Source: Candidatus Thorarchaeota archaeon (GTDB taxonomy: Archaea > Asgardarchaeota > Thorarchaeia > Thorarchaeales > Thorarchaeaceae). Taken from it: a stretch of DNA of 40,263 nt. Below the pieces are notes generated by a model. That model saw nothing but the letters and a program-made list of their open reading frames with translations. It did not search any database and was not told where the DNA came from. A program made the translations under genes and the position numbers. Shown here in pieces: positions 1-8,805 of the stretch. Numbering within the stretch: the first letter of the stretch is position 1; the number at the start of each line of letters is the position of its first letter. The stretch spans positions 1-40,263 of the forward strand of contig JAEORG010000250.1 in NCBI GenBank assembly GCA_016841005.1. The letters run 5' to 3'.

Positions 1-62
1 CCCAATAGATTAGTGTACCATTAATATCTCTGAAAACTAGAAATCAAACACTTTACTTGGCT

Positions 63-317
63 TTAGGTTGAGAAAAGAAGTTGTAGTGGCAATAGACCAA
101 ACACTACAAGTATGACACCAATGATATAGAATCTAGGTCGTCTATAGGTTTTAGCTACTGCGAGACATGCTCCACCATTTCCTACAAAAAATGCAAGAAC
201 AACGAAAAGCCAGACTAAATCGAGAGACGGCGGTCCATAGATGATGAACCTGAGTGCTAGACCAAGTGCAGAGTAAAGGGTCATATTTCGTACCAAGAAA
301 TCTTCAAGCTCATTCAT
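63..317 (-). CDS. Small three-helix membrane protein, unknown
   Basis: An 84-residue hydrophobic protein with about three predicted transmembrane segments (roughly residues 10-28, 33-52 and 62-82) and a short basic loop containing YRRPR between the second and third. No family was recognised. The ATG start gives a short acidic N-terminus (MNELEDF) before the first helix, which is plausible for an integral membrane protein. It lies at the left edge on the same strand as the TspO-like gene upstream, about 100 bases away, and a hairpin between the two suggests separate transcripts. It could be a small subunit or an orphan membrane protein; the coding call rests on an open frame with membrane-like composition. 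Confidence 0.55.
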   Translation of the reverse strand: MNELEDFLVRNMTLYSALGLALRFIIYGPPSLDLVWLFVVLAFFVGNGGACLAVAKTYRRPRFYIIGVILVVFGLLPLQLLFST

Positions 318-394
318 CGATATAATCAGCTCATCTAGACAATGTGTTTCTGCTGTATCATTTGTTATTCTTTTGGTTAGTGAATAAGAAAAGA

Positions 395-413
395 GAAGGG
401 GATAAACCCCTTC
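395..413 (-). terminator. Hairpin terminator of the TspO-like gene
   Basis: A perfect 7-bp inverted repeat, GAAGGGG and CCCCTTC with a five-base loop, lies just past the stop of the minus-strand gene 417-1211. On the minus strand it is followed by a T-rich run (TCTTTTCTTATTC). Confidence 0.6.
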
Positions 414-416
414 AAA

Positions 417-1211
417 TTACTCTCGAACTAAGTAGTAATTCTTGATGCTCTTTTTCATCAAGAATGGTAGAAGAATAATTGCTGCAACAATTATTACGAT
501 AGCACCCCAGGTAGTCCACGCAATTAATGTGACCGAAGCCTGTTTTGTGGCGATACCGATTGATGCCCAAATGACAACTAGAGCATATGCGATATCTCTA
601 CGTCTATAGAGCATGAGTAATGTAAGGATTAGTGCTACTAGAATGATCAGCGCAGTCCAAATTGCTTGAATATCTAGAGGAATCCCAGGTATTAGAACGT
701 TAAGAGCAGATGCAATGTTTGCAATTGTAGCCAACGAAATCCAACCCAAGTACACACTAAAGTGAAGGTGGATTCCCAACTTCTGCCCCAAAGATACTTC
801 CTTGACTCCAACTCCTAATCGAACATAAGTCCAGAGTAAAATCACAAGAAAGATGGCAATCAATAAAGGCGTAGCAAGGAAAAGCGCAGGTGAACCATAT
901 GAGAAATGAAAGAGGTACAACCAGCCAACGTTCACTAATGAGCCTATTACGTAAAGAGGCCCAATCTCTTGAAGATATGCTTCCTCACGCTGATTTGTTC
1001 TGATTTGATAAACCATGAAAACTATTGCAAGTGTGTATATGACTGACCAGATGGCAAATACATATCCGGGAGGCGTGAAAAGATTCGGATATGAATCTGA
1101 CACTTCACCTGTTGTTACTCCACCTACTAATAGTATGTTTACTAATGCGTTTAGTATAATTGTCCCAATAACAGCTATAACGTTTAGCCACTGTAGTAAT
1201 TTCGCATTCAT
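417..1211 (-). CDS. TspO/MBR-related tryptophan-rich membrane protein
   Basis: A 264-residue polytopic membrane protein with about seven predicted helices. Residues 45-60 contain FTPPGYVFAIWSVIY, which matches the conserved TM1-loop-TM2 signature of the TspO/MBR (peripheral benzodiazepine receptor) family. It is longer than the usual ~160-residue, five-helix TspO; extended TspO-like proteins of this size occur in bacteria and archaea. Classical TspO binds porphyrins and related ligands, but the ligand of the long form is unknown. The ATG start has no strong ribosome binding site. The gene appears monocistronic, with a hairpin after its stop. The family assignment is good; the function is not resolved. 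Confidence 0.75.
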   Translation of the reverse strand: MNAKLLQWLNVIAVIGTIILNALVNILLVGGVTTGEVSDSYPNLFTPPGYVFAIWSVIYTLAIVFMVYQIRTNQREEAYLQEIGPLYVIGSLVNVGWLYLFHFSYGSPALFLATPLLIAIFLVILLWTYVRLGVGVKEVSLGQKLGIHLHFSVYLGWISLATIANIASALNVLIPGIPLDIQAIWTALIILVALILTLLMLYRRRDIAYALVVIWASIGIATKQASVTLIAWTTWGAIVIIVAAIILLPFLMKKSIKNYYLVRE

Positions 1212-1329
1212 TTAAAATACTCCTACATGAAAATACGTGCAGACTTCCCTGTCTGCAGAAACGATTTAATAACAATTGTTAATTTATATTTATCGTTTGG
1301 GTTCTAAATTAAGGGAAAGGCAGAGAACC

Positions 1330-2346
1330 TTAGTTTCCTCTTCGATATGTAACAACTGTGGCAACTATTAGAATCCCAGCAATTCCCAGAGCCAAGAAAA
1401 GTGGCGTAATTCCACCTAATAATGAATCAGTTGAAATGCCTGATGACCCAGTGTTGGTTGTTCCAGATGTTGAGTCTGTAGTTGTAGATGGAGCATTCCA
1501 ACCTGCGAGACATGCAACTAACCACCAAAATGCACGTCCTTTCTGTTCACAGCTCGTGTAAGTTGTGTGTGCCGCTTCATCACCAGAGAAGTCATCGTGC
1601 TCAACAGGAATGGTGTAGGTTGTAGAATCTGCAGTATATGCAAACGTATTCTGATCTCCACCACTCCAACAGTCAAGATCTGCAAAATCAAAGAGAATCT
1701 TGTTGTTTGTTTCACAGTAGTCACGAATCATCTCATTATTCAACCATCTGTTGTATCCATCCCCAGAATCTGCCTGTGCATTACCTGTCATATAGATAAA
1801 TGTGACATCAGGATTTGCAATTTCCAATGCATTCATTGTATCTAGATAATCCTGTACTTGAGTAGAATCATAGTAGTTTACCTGAGTGCACCAAGACCAT
1901 AGAGACACCGTGATTGTTGGGTTGTTGTCCAGAGTGTTCTGAGTAATTGAATCTCCCCCATCCTCCCAGTAAAGATCAGGTGTAATATAATCATGAGGGG
2001 GATTTCCATCAAGCATGCACAAAGCACCATCATCAGTGGGAAGAACGCCATAGCCAAGAGCGTAGTCATACTTAGAATCAGCAGATTCGATTCTCTCCAG
2101 ACCCACTGTAATCTGTCCCCCATGACTGGTATGGGCATAATGGATTCGCACATTGGCTTGAGCTGCATCAATCCATTCATCTGGTACAGTGCCCAGATTG
2201 ATGCAGGAATGGTCAATGATTAGACCTCCTGGCCATTGAGCAAGACTGTTTTCATTTTTCAGAATAGCGGAATTTCCTGAACCATTCGTAGTTGCAAGCA
2301 GTAAGAATACTGCGAATGTGATAGATACATACTTGGCGTGCAGCAT
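1330..2346 (-). CDS. Secreted, C-terminally anchored surface protein
   Basis: A 338-residue extracytoplasmic protein. Residues 1-22 form a signal peptide. The ectodomain, about 40-285, contains HTSHGGQ (72-78) and several cysteines (C48, C110 and others) that could form disulfides. A Ser/Thr/Gly-rich linker (about 288-310) leads to one transmembrane helix (316-333) and a basic RRGN tail, the usual layout of archaeal cell-surface proteins. The start is supported by AGGAGGT six bases upstream of the ATG. The ectodomain loosely resembles SGNH-hydrolase-like secreted proteins, but I could not assign catalytic residues, so the function is open. The gene stands alone. Confidence 0.7.
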   Translation of the reverse strand: MLHAKYVSITFAVFLLLATTNGSGNSAILKNENSLAQWPGGLIIDHSCINLGTVPDEWIDAAQANVRIHYAHTSHGGQITVGLERIESADSKYDYALGYGVLPTDDGALCMLDGNPPHDYITPDLYWEDGGDSITQNTLDNNPTITVSLWSWCTQVNYYDSTQVQDYLDTMNALEIANPDVTFIYMTGNAQADSGDGYNRWLNNEMIRDYCETNNKILFDFADLDCWSGGDQNTFAYTADSTTYTIPVEHDDFSGDEAAHTTYTSCEQKGRAFWWLVACLAGWNAPSTTTDSTSGTTNTGSSGISTDSLLGGITPLFLALGIAGILIVATVVTYRRGN

Positions 2347-2480
2347 CTATTTACCTCCTAAACGCGTTTCAATTTTGAATCATAAACCTATGAAAAGTTT
2401 TCGCGGATTTAAGAGATATACATGAAAAAAGCATGGGAGTATTTTGTTTGTACACTGTTCTATGACCCGTTTTTTATCTA

Positions 2481-2780
2481 TCATAAAACCCAGAATTTGA
2501 ATCGAAAGCCATTCTCTCTCTGCCCTCTTTTTGATGAAGTTTGTCTTGACCCTTTTATCAATTCAAGTAATTCCTCTTTATCAAAATCCATCCGTAAAGT
2601 CCCATTGCTCCCTTCAATTTCTAGGACGATGTCTTCAACCATTTGAATAGAAAGAATATCACCAAGATATCCTTCAATGAGAAATACCTCTTTTGGGTCT
2701 ACAGACATCTGGAAGTTTGTGATTGCACTCCGTTCTCGTATTTCAAGAGAGAACGAATGTTTCTTTCGATAACTATGCAT
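2481..2780 (-). CDS. Small hypothetical protein
   Basis: A protein of 99 residues if started at the ATG at 2780; longer in-frame starts at 2849 and 2891 would run into the divergent regulator gene and encode unlikely sequence. The body (EVFLIEGYLGDILSIQMVED, then IVLEIEG) reads as alternating beta strands followed by an acidic helix (DFDKEELLELI) and a basic tail. No family recognised. It is divergent from the FilR1-type regulator at 2874, with 93 bases between starts, so it may be a target of that regulator. The start choice is uncertain. Confidence 0.5.
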   Translation of the reverse strand: MHSYRKKHSFSLEIRERSAITNFQMSVDPKEVFLIEGYLGDILSIQMVEDIVLEIEGSNGTLRMDFDKEELLELIKGSRQTSSKRGQRENGFRFKFWVL

Positions 2781-2873
2781 TTTTTTCACGTATTGAAACT
2801 GAACCCAAACTACCAAATACTCTCGTAAAGACGAATTATGAGATTTCATAATCGAGTATGAATAATATTCGCG

Positions 2874-3638
2874 GTGGAACAAGTGGAGCATCTCTCAGAA
2901 TTACTCTTTGAACTATCGAACCAGGATAGGCTACAAATCCTTCTTGAATTACAAGAAGAACAGATGAAATTAACACAGATTTCTAAGAAGTTGGATTTGA
3001 CCGCTCAAGAAACCTCAAGACACCTTAACCGAATGAATAAGGCGAGTTTAGTTGAGAAAAAATCAAACGGAGCATATGATTTAACAGAATTCGGTAAGCA
3101 GATTCTACATTTACTCCCAGGATTCAATTTCATTCTCAAAAATAGAGAGTATTTTCTTACTCATACTACATCTCACATTCCACAAAGTTTTGTAAAAAGA
3201 ATTGGGCAACTTGATGGTAGCGAATATTGCGATAATGCAATCCTCCTATTTCAGATGGTTGAAACATTGATTACCAAAGCGAATGAGTATATCTGGATTC
3301 TCTCAGATCAGGCTTTGGCAAGTTCTCTTCCACTTTTAATGGCAGCATTGGAAAGAGGAGTTTCCTTCCGGACTATTCTACCTAAATCTCTTGGTCCACC
3401 AAGAGTTCCGGATGAAATGATTCCAGATTTTGGAGAGTTCAGACAGGGACCTATGGAAAATAAGCACCTTGATACAGTTGAAACTGTAATTATTTTATCA
3501 GAGAAAGAGGCCATCTTTGCTCTACCAACAACTGAAATGAAGATAGACTACCTTGGTTTCCATACTCAAAATCGTAGTGGACACCAATTGTGTTATGATT
3601 TGTTTATGCATTATTGGGAAAATAGTGAACCAACTTAA
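2874..3638 (+). CDS. ArsR-like winged-helix regulator with FilR1 domain
   Basis: A 254-residue regulator. Residues about 5-75 form an ArsR-type winged helix (LSNQDRLQILLEL, then LDLTAQETSRHLNRM as the recognition-helix region). Residues about 105-245 match the methanogenesis-regulator FilR1 middle domain, a ligand-sensing domain common in archaeal regulators, with the TKANEYIWILSDQ strand-helix typical of the family. It begins with GTG and has no clear ribosome binding site, so it may be leaderless. It is divergent from the small gene at 2481-2780. The family is well supported; ligand and targets are unknown. Confidence 0.8.
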   Translation: MEQVEHLSELLFELSNQDRLQILLELQEEQMKLTQISKKLDLTAQETSRHLNRMNKASLVEKKSNGAYDLTEFGKQILHLLPGFNFILKNREYFLTHTTSHIPQSFVKRIGQLDGSEYCDNAILLFQMVETLITKANEYIWILSDQALASSLPLLMAALERGVSFRTILPKSLGPPRVPDEMIPDFGEFRQGPMENKHLDTVETVIILSEKEAIFALPTTEMKIDYLGFHTQNRSGHQLCYDLFMHYWENSEPT

Positions 3639-3692
3639 GCAGAATATTACCATCTAGTTCATATTTGTCACGATGAGTATTGACGTTTCAAA

Positions 3693-4196
3693 TTATATCT
3701 GCACATCATGTCTTGTTTGAACATCACCGCTGATAGATGAAAGATGGCCATTATGATGATTCAGGTGAACGAACAGGTTTGAGAATATTTCAAGAACAGT
3801 CATCCCTCTGAAAAATTTCGGAATATCTTCTCCATCTATTACACGTTCAAACTCAGCAGACTCACAATTATCAACCCAATCAAGGAAGGCAGATTCACAT
3901 TCGTCATAGTAATTATTCATTTCATCCAAGGATGCACCGGACCAATCACCAGTGGTGCCCGGAAGATGTGCTTTGAATAAATCTGGATTGATAGGAGGTT
4001 TCTTCTGTAATAGAATGTTAAGACTGAAATCATAGACTGCCGCTTGATGAGCTATGAGCCAACCAATAGATGACATTCCAGTCGAAGGTCTGAAAGACAA
4101 ATCAGTCTGCCCTGATTCGAAAATATCCTTCAAAGCTCGTTCTCTCCACTGACGAGTTGTCTTCGCCAATTGTTTTATCAGCTCTTTCTCACCCAT
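3693..4196 (-). CDS. DinB-family four-helix protein
   Basis: A 167-residue protein of the DinB/YfiT-like superfamily, metal-binding four-helix bundles used as thiol-dependent transferases or stress proteins. Two of the family's metal-ligand regions are visible: GWLIAHQAAVYDFSL (His about 50) and a histidine cluster in VHLNHHNGHL (about 142-151). Length is normal for the family. The gene is monocistronic and convergent with the FilR1-type regulator at 2874-3638, with 54 bases between stops. The substrate cannot be told from the sequence. Confidence 0.8.
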   Translation of the reverse strand: MGEKELIKQLAKTTRQWRERALKDIFESGQTDLSFRPSTGMSSIGWLIAHQAAVYDFSLNILLQKKPPINPDLFKAHLPGTTGDWSGASLDEMNNYYDECESAFLDWVDNCESAEFERVIDGEDIPKFFRGMTVLEIFSNLFVHLNHHNGHLSSISGDVQTRHDVQI

Positions 4197-4330
4197 CTAC
4201 TTCACCTATCTCAATCTATATTTTAGGATAGGAGATTTCGATTTTAAGTATGTGCAACTGAGAATAGTGACAAAGAATAAAACGCAGTGTCCGTTTCTCA
4301 TCGTCAGTAGCAAACTAGGATATTCATGTC

Positions 4331-5356
4331 ATGTTGAAAGAAATCTTTGTGATTGAAGAGGGAATCCTACAGTTCCATTATAGTACAGATAAAAGTCAGG
4401 ATGATAGTGACAATGCAGTCCTATCCTCCGGTCTATTGACAGCAATTCGAGATTTTAGCCAACATGCAAGGTCTGATGTCCTTGATTCATTCTCTACTGA
4501 AACTGAATATTTCTTGTTTACAGCATTCCCGACTAGTCGAAGAATCATTGTCGGAGTCTTTGATAGAAGAGCCCCAAGACAAGTCGCAAAAGACTTTCTT
4601 CAGCGTATGGTCGAGATTGTTAAGGCGGCTGATCTTCCCTCAGGAACAGGAGAAATGCCATCTAAAGAGAAAAAATTAGAACTCAGACAGAAGATTGAGA
4701 GGGTTTCGACACAGCTCTTTGGAAGAGATGCTCTCGCTCAATATATTCAAGAAATCCTTGATGGACATACAGATATTCCATTAGCATTTCTTGTTGATTC
4801 TTACGATAAAACCCTCCTTGCCCATTTTGCTCGTCCCAGTCCATTATTTAAAGAGAAACAGGTACAAGAGTTTCTACTTCTGCATTCCACCCTACTCTCG
4901 TCACTACCAAAACTTGGACTTGATGGAGAGTATGAGTCCTTCCTAATCGAATCTTCAGATTATGTTGTATCAGGTTGTAGAGGAGGACGTTTACTCAGTA
5001 TTGCAAGTGGAGCCATGAGGACACCAGCAGAAAATGTAGAGTCAGTATCATATCAGATGTGTTTTGATTTAGAAGCAGAAAGCCCAGACTATAGCTCAGA
5101 AAATGCACAGATTCTTTCAAAAACACAGATTCTAAAAAACGGAACTGAAAGACTTGAAGAAGGACTGCCATTGCCTCCATCAAGTCGAATTTTCGTATCT
5201 ACGCTTGTGAACAATATTGACAATTTCTTTGGTGCTATTAATCGTCGTAAGTTCACGAAATTTGAGGTTCGGGCAGGAAAAGACCCAGTAAAAGCTCTCC
5301 GTTTAGAAAAAAACGAATCGCGGTCTGAAATAACTGTGATTCTTGCTCATTTCTGA
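4331..5356 (+). CDS. Longin/roadblock-like regulatory protein (tentative)
   Basis: A 341-residue soluble protein. The first ~95 residues (MLKEIFVIEEGILQFHYS, then LLTAIRDFSQHARSD and a FLFTAFP strand) have the strand-turn-strand-helix pattern of longin-like domains that are expanded in Asgard archaea. Residues about 155-230 (FLVDSYDKTLLAHF, then FLLLHSTLLSSLPKLGL) resemble a second longin or a roadblock/LC7 module. In eukaryotes such modules scaffold or regulate small GTPases. It heads a run of three same-strand genes (4331-6604). The domain assignment is by pattern only; a profile search would decide. Confidence that it is a real gene is high; confidence in the fold is moderate. Confidence 0.6.
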   Translation: MLKEIFVIEEGILQFHYSTDKSQDDSDNAVLSSGLLTAIRDFSQHARSDVLDSFSTETEYFLFTAFPTSRRIIVGVFDRRAPRQVAKDFLQRMVEIVKAADLPSGTGEMPSKEKKLELRQKIERVSTQLFGRDALAQYIQEILDGHTDIPLAFLVDSYDKTLLAHFARPSPLFKEKQVQEFLLLHSTLLSSLPKLGLDGEYESFLIESSDYVVSGCRGGRLLSIASGAMRTPAENVESVSYQMCFDLEAESPDYSSENAQILSKTQILKNGTERLEEGLPLPPSSRIFVSTLVNNIDNFFGAINRRKFTKFEVRAGKDPVKALRLEKNESRSEITVILAHF

Positions 5357-5432
5357 TAAGAATTTTCAATCAATGGGATTTTTATTGGTACTGACACATC
5401 ATAGATTCTAACGACTTTGTGGAGCACTAATA

Positions 5433-6146
5433 ATGTCATCTGAAGCTTCAGAGCTGGATGCTGTCTTTCTATACATGGGAATTCTTGATGCATATGAAGC
5501 TGTAGGTACTGAGTTGATAGGTTCAAATGTACTAGATGAGCATGTGCTTCCTAGAATGGTGTACTATGTAAAAGAATTTTTACCAGAGATTTTCTCAGAC
5601 AGGGGAGATAGTGAAGAATTAGTCGCTGAGTTAAGAACATTCATTGTGGATTTTACTTCTCGCGTGCATGCTGCACAGGATGGGGGGTCAGGTAGTAATT
5701 TTACTATGGAGGAGATTTGGAAACTTAGAGCGGCAATATTCGGTTATGAGAGTGTCTTCATTGACATTCTAGGTGAGGCTGCAATAAGAGAATATGTCTT
5801 TATCCGTATATCTGATATCTTATCATCATACCTTCCCTCTAATCTCTTGGACCCTTCCATTCCATTGGATGATAAATTACAAGCATACGCTGAGTACATC
5901 AAGAGTCATGGGTTTGTGGATTATTCACGTGTGAAGGTGGGGAAAGACCACATAACTGTTGCAGCAAACAAATGTGCCTTTTCCAAAATCCACGATTCAG
6001 ATGCATACAATAATTTGAATGTGCGATTCTGTCCTTGGGGGATGATTGCATCCGCAATAATTGCTGGACATGAAGGAAAGGAATCTTTGCTAAAGTCGAG
6101 TACGTTTACAACAAGAGGAAGTGTGAGTGAGATTCAGACAAAATAG
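5433..6146 (+). CDS. Helical protein with V4R-like C-terminus (tentative)
   Basis: A 237-residue protein. The N-terminal ~150 residues look all-helical. The C-terminal ~80 residues are alpha/beta and end with FCPWGMIASAIIAG, then SSTFTTRGSVSEIQ, which recalls the CP-G-helix-strand ending of V4R/Bet3-like small-molecule-binding domains. Cysteines in NKCAF and FCPWG could bind a metal or ligand. It starts at an ATG with a GTGGAG motif upstream and lies 76 bases after the longin-like gene and 11 bases before the membrane protein at 6158, suggesting one operon. I do not recognise the family with certainty. Confidence 0.55.
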   Translation: MSSEASELDAVFLYMGILDAYEAVGTELIGSNVLDEHVLPRMVYYVKEFLPEIFSDRGDSEELVAELRTFIVDFTSRVHAAQDGGSGSNFTMEEIWKLRAAIFGYESVFIDILGEAAIREYVFIRISDILSSYLPSNLLDPSIPLDDKLQAYAEYIKSHGFVDYSRVKVGKDHITVAANKCAFSKIHDSDAYNNLNVRFCPWGMIASAIIAGHEGKESLLKSSTFTTRGSVSEIQTK

Positions 6147-6157
6147 GAGATAGAAGA

Positions 6158-6604
6158 ATGCAACTAGGATTGACGCCAGAGCTCTATGAAACATTTGCAT
6201 TGGTAATTATGATTGTTGAAACAATCATTGTAGTAGCCATGATGATAGGATGGTTATTCGGATCCAGAAGAATGTTCATCAAATTACATCATCGGGTTGT
6301 ATATCCTGCTATATTGATTCATGCGATAACAGTTGGTGCTTGGATGATTCCAATAGCCTTTGAAAGACTTCCGTTAATGTTGGCCAATCCGATGGAGAAT
6401 TGGTATCAAATCTCTCACGATACTATAGGAATCATTGCAATAACATTGGGACTGATCATGGGTTTGATGTTCGGACCAAGGAAGGAAATGCCAATCAAGC
6501 TTCTAAAGAAGACGCGTCCAGTGATGCTTTTGACAGTCGTCTTATGGGTTACTGCATTCATATTAGGCCTCTACTGGTATTTCTTAGGACATGTATGGGT
6601 TTAA
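6158..6604 (+). CDS. Four-helix membrane protein with conserved-type histidines
   Basis: A 148-residue integral membrane protein with four predicted helices (about 10-30, 45-65, 87-105, 122-142). Histidines lie at or in helix ends (KLHHR about 44-46, AILIH about 55, QISHD about 86, LGHVW about 145), an arrangement seen in DUF420-like or cytochrome-b561-like proteins that bind haem. GGAG precedes the ATG at a good distance, and the gene starts 11 bases after the preceding stop. It may be the membrane partner of the two upstream soluble proteins. Haem binding is inference. Confidence 0.6.
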   Translation: MQLGLTPELYETFALVIMIVETIIVVAMMIGWLFGSRRMFIKLHHRVVYPAILIHAITVGAWMIPIAFERLPLMLANPMENWYQISHDTIGIIAITLGLIMGLMFGPRKEMPIKLLKKTRPVMLLTVVLWVTAFILGLYWYFLGHVWV

Positions 6605-6668
6605 CAACCACCAGTAGTACATGTTTTTCACTACGAAAACTGTATAATGGGACCTTTCGAAGTAAGAG

Positions 6669-7040
6669 TTGGTGAAGAAACTGTCAACACCACAGACCTT
6701 GGGGCAACTATCAGAGAAGGAACTTAGAGAAATCCGTAGATTGAAGGCGGTCAGAGAGGCGTTAGACGAACTTAAACGGAAGGGGATTGATGCAGATATC
6801 ATAATATGCCCCGTCTGTAAGAGCGCTCGATTGGTACAGTTAACATCGTTTATGGATTTAGGATACATTGGTAGTTTCCAACCTGCATACTATTGTTTGG
6901 ACTGTGGGTGGTTTGGAAGATTCAATATCACAATGTCGAACAGAGATCTGGAGAAAGCAATTCTCAAAGATATGTCAGATGCCTATCCTGAACTTCTCGA
7001 TGAAGAAGAACATGATGACGAAATCTATGACATCGATTAG
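6669..7040 (+). CDS. Zinc-ribbon protein, unknown
   Basis: A 123-residue soluble protein. A basic helix (about 15-40) is followed by a zinc ribbon with CPVC (C47, C50) and CLDC (C76, C79), then a helix and a strongly acidic tail (EEEHDDEIYDID). The start is TTG at 6669 or the adjacent GTG at 6672. It overlaps the convergent TIGR04076 gene by four bases. Such ribbons occur in small archaeal nucleic-acid or protein-binding factors; no specific family recognised. Confidence 0.65.
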   Translation: MVKKLSTPQTLGQLSEKELREIRRLKAVREALDELKRKGIDADIIICPVCKSARLVQLTSFMDLGYIGSFQPAYYCLDCGWFGRFNITMSNRDLEKAILKDMSDAYPELLDEEEHDDEIYDID

Positions 7041-7336
7041 GTAGATTCTGGATCTACGCGAACCACTTCGAATATAACAGGATTAAATCCATCAGGACAG
7101 GCATGAGTTGCAACGCACTGTTTTTCACCTAGCCAAGGTAATCTTGCGTTATACATCATAGCGTAGATTTTGGGAATCATCGAATACATTGCACTCATAC
7201 AGATCCTTCCTTTAACTTCATCACCTGTGAAGATAATCTCATCTCCAACTTTGTGACCCGCGGCGCATGTCCCTTCTTGTTTTACAACACGACACATAAT
7301 CTGCCAAGGTTCATCTCGAATACATGAAGAACTCAT
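7037..7336 (-). CDS. TIGR04076 family protein
   Basis: A 99-residue protein matching the TIGR04076 family: a CRVVKQEGTCAAGHKVGDE motif, GRIC at about 44-47, PKIYAMMYNARLPWL, a CPDG motif, then NPVIFEVVR. Several conserved cysteines (C15, C24, C46, C74, C80) suggest a metal or redox role. The family is widespread in anaerobes, with no established function. It is convergent with the zinc-ribbon gene, their last bases overlapping. Confidence 0.85.
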   Translation of the reverse strand: MSSSCIRDEPWQIMCRVVKQEGTCAAGHKVGDEIIFTGDEVKGRICMSAMYSMIPKIYAMMYNARLPWLGEKQCVATHACPDGFNPVIFEVVRVDPEST

Positions 7337-7381
7337 TTTTTATCGAAGACATTGATACTATCTCTTTTGTTATGTATTTTA

Positions 7382-8695
7382 TCAATCTTCATTGTCTTCA
7401 TCAAAGGGTGAAAAATCGCATGAGTCTTGTTGAGTCATGTCCATACGCCTGAGTTCAGAGGGATTGAAAAGATCCCCATCAGGAGGCATCTCTCCAGCCC
7501 TATCAAGACTAAACTTCACTGATATTGGTCCAAATCCTTCGAGTACCATTGTAGAGATAGCTACAACTCCAAGAATTAAAATTCCCATTTCAATGGCAGG
7601 ACCTCCAATGGATGTGAACTGCTCTTCTACAATAAAAGATAGCCCCAAAGCTACTCCTGCTTGGCAGAAAAGACAGGTCCCAAGATACTTTTGAATGGAT
7701 TCAGATTCACCTACTATTGCTGCACCTAATCTCGTTCCAAGATATTTCGCAATTGTACGGCCTGATAGATACACTATTGCCACGATGACGACAGTTACTA
7801 TGACATTCTCAAGCGTGAGGAGATGTGCCATTCTAGCTCCAACCATAACAAAGAAAATCATAATGACAGGTGCCATTATGCGTTGAAGCAAGTGTGGTAC
7901 AGGTTCGGATTCATCAGGGATATTTCTTCCCACAAAAAAGCCAAACACCATTGCTGCAAAAATATCACTGAATCCTAAGAGGTCAACAAGACCGATTAAG
8001 AGAATCACCATTCCTAGCTCAAGTTCCAGCAATTTTCCACGGTCATTTTCCTGCTCTACTACTTTGAGGAAAAGAAAAGCAAATACACTTCCCACAATCG
8101 CCGATCCAACAATCTGGAGTATAGGATAAAGGAGCATAAGGATAAATGATGTAGCAATTGGATTATAGAACCAAATCGCATAGGCTAATGCAAAGTTAGT
8201 CAGTACTACTGCTACAATATCATCCCCAGCTAAGACAAACATTAACGAAGAAGTAAGCGGTCCTTCACATTCACATTCCCACACAACATCTGCAGTAGCT
8301 GCAGGTGCAGTTGCACTTGCCAAGGCTCCAAAAAGAATTGCGATATGTAATTGTTGTAAGAGAAGATATGTGAGAAAGGTGACCAAGAGAAAGGCAGCAG
8401 ATGCTTCGATCACGACAATTCCAAGAAGACGCTTGATTCTTCCTTGGAGTCGTTCACTCTGTAGCTCGTGTCCGATATTATATCCAATAAGTCCTAATGC
8501 AAGGGAAACAATAAAACTGAGTGCATGAACAAGGTCATCAGTCAATACACCAACAAGTCCAAGAAGAACTCCGGTGAGCATGAATCCAAGTGTCTGAGGA
8601 ATTCCAGCCTTTTTCAAAATGGCTGCTCCGATAAAAGCTAATACTATCGCGGCACCGATTACAAACAGAATATCATCCAGAAGAAATTCTTGCAC
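7382..8695 (-). CDS. CPA2-type cation:proton antiporter
   Basis: A 437-residue membrane protein with about twelve helices and a short acidic cytoplasmic tail, typical of the monovalent cation:proton antiporter-2 family (Na+/H+ or K+/H+ exchange). The helix-breaking VLAGDDIVAVVLTN stretch (about 156-169) sits where the family's ion-binding acidic pair is expected, and GIPQTLGFMLTGVLLGL (about 31-47) is a typical first-repeat motif. It begins with GTG. There is no TrkA/RCK domain. The gene is monocistronic; the next gene upstream is endonuclease III, 110 bases away. Confidence 0.85.
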   Translation of the reverse strand: MQEFLLDDILFVIGAAIVLAFIGAAILKKAGIPQTLGFMLTGVLLGLVGVLTDDLVHALSFIVSLALGLIGYNIGHELQSERLQGRIKRLLGIVVIEASAAFLLVTFLTYLLLQQLHIAILFGALASATAPAATADVVWECECEGPLTSSLMFVLAGDDIVAVVLTNFALAYAIWFYNPIATSFILMLLYPILQIVGSAIVGSVFAFLFLKVVEQENDRGKLLELELGMVILLIGLVDLLGFSDIFAAMVFGFFVGRNIPDESEPVPHLLQRIMAPVIMIFFVMVGARMAHLLTLENVIVTVVIVAIVYLSGRTIAKYLGTRLGAAIVGESESIQKYLGTCLFCQAGVALGLSFIVEEQFTSIGGPAIEMGILILGVVAISTMVLEGFGPISVKFSLDRAGEMPPDGDLFNPSELRRMDMTQQDSCDFSPFDEDNED

Positions 8696-8805
8696 GTGAA
8701 GGCTTCACTCCAAATTTACTTAGTAACAATTAGTGTTTATGAAATTTAGCCACCTTTAAGTTGTTACTATAGAACACTCAATGTTAAAATAGAAAAATGC
8801 CTATT

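Noticed and set aside
1954..1959. GDSITQ in the secreted protein as an SGNH-hydrolase block I
   Set aside because: It lies at residues 131-136, not near the mature N-terminus where block I belongs, and the surrounding WEDGGDS context does not fit; probably coincidental.
2422..2646. Plus-strand 74-codon frame in front of the FilR1-type regulator
   Set aside because: It lies opposite the more protein-like minus-strand gene 2481-2780 and has biased, low-quality composition.
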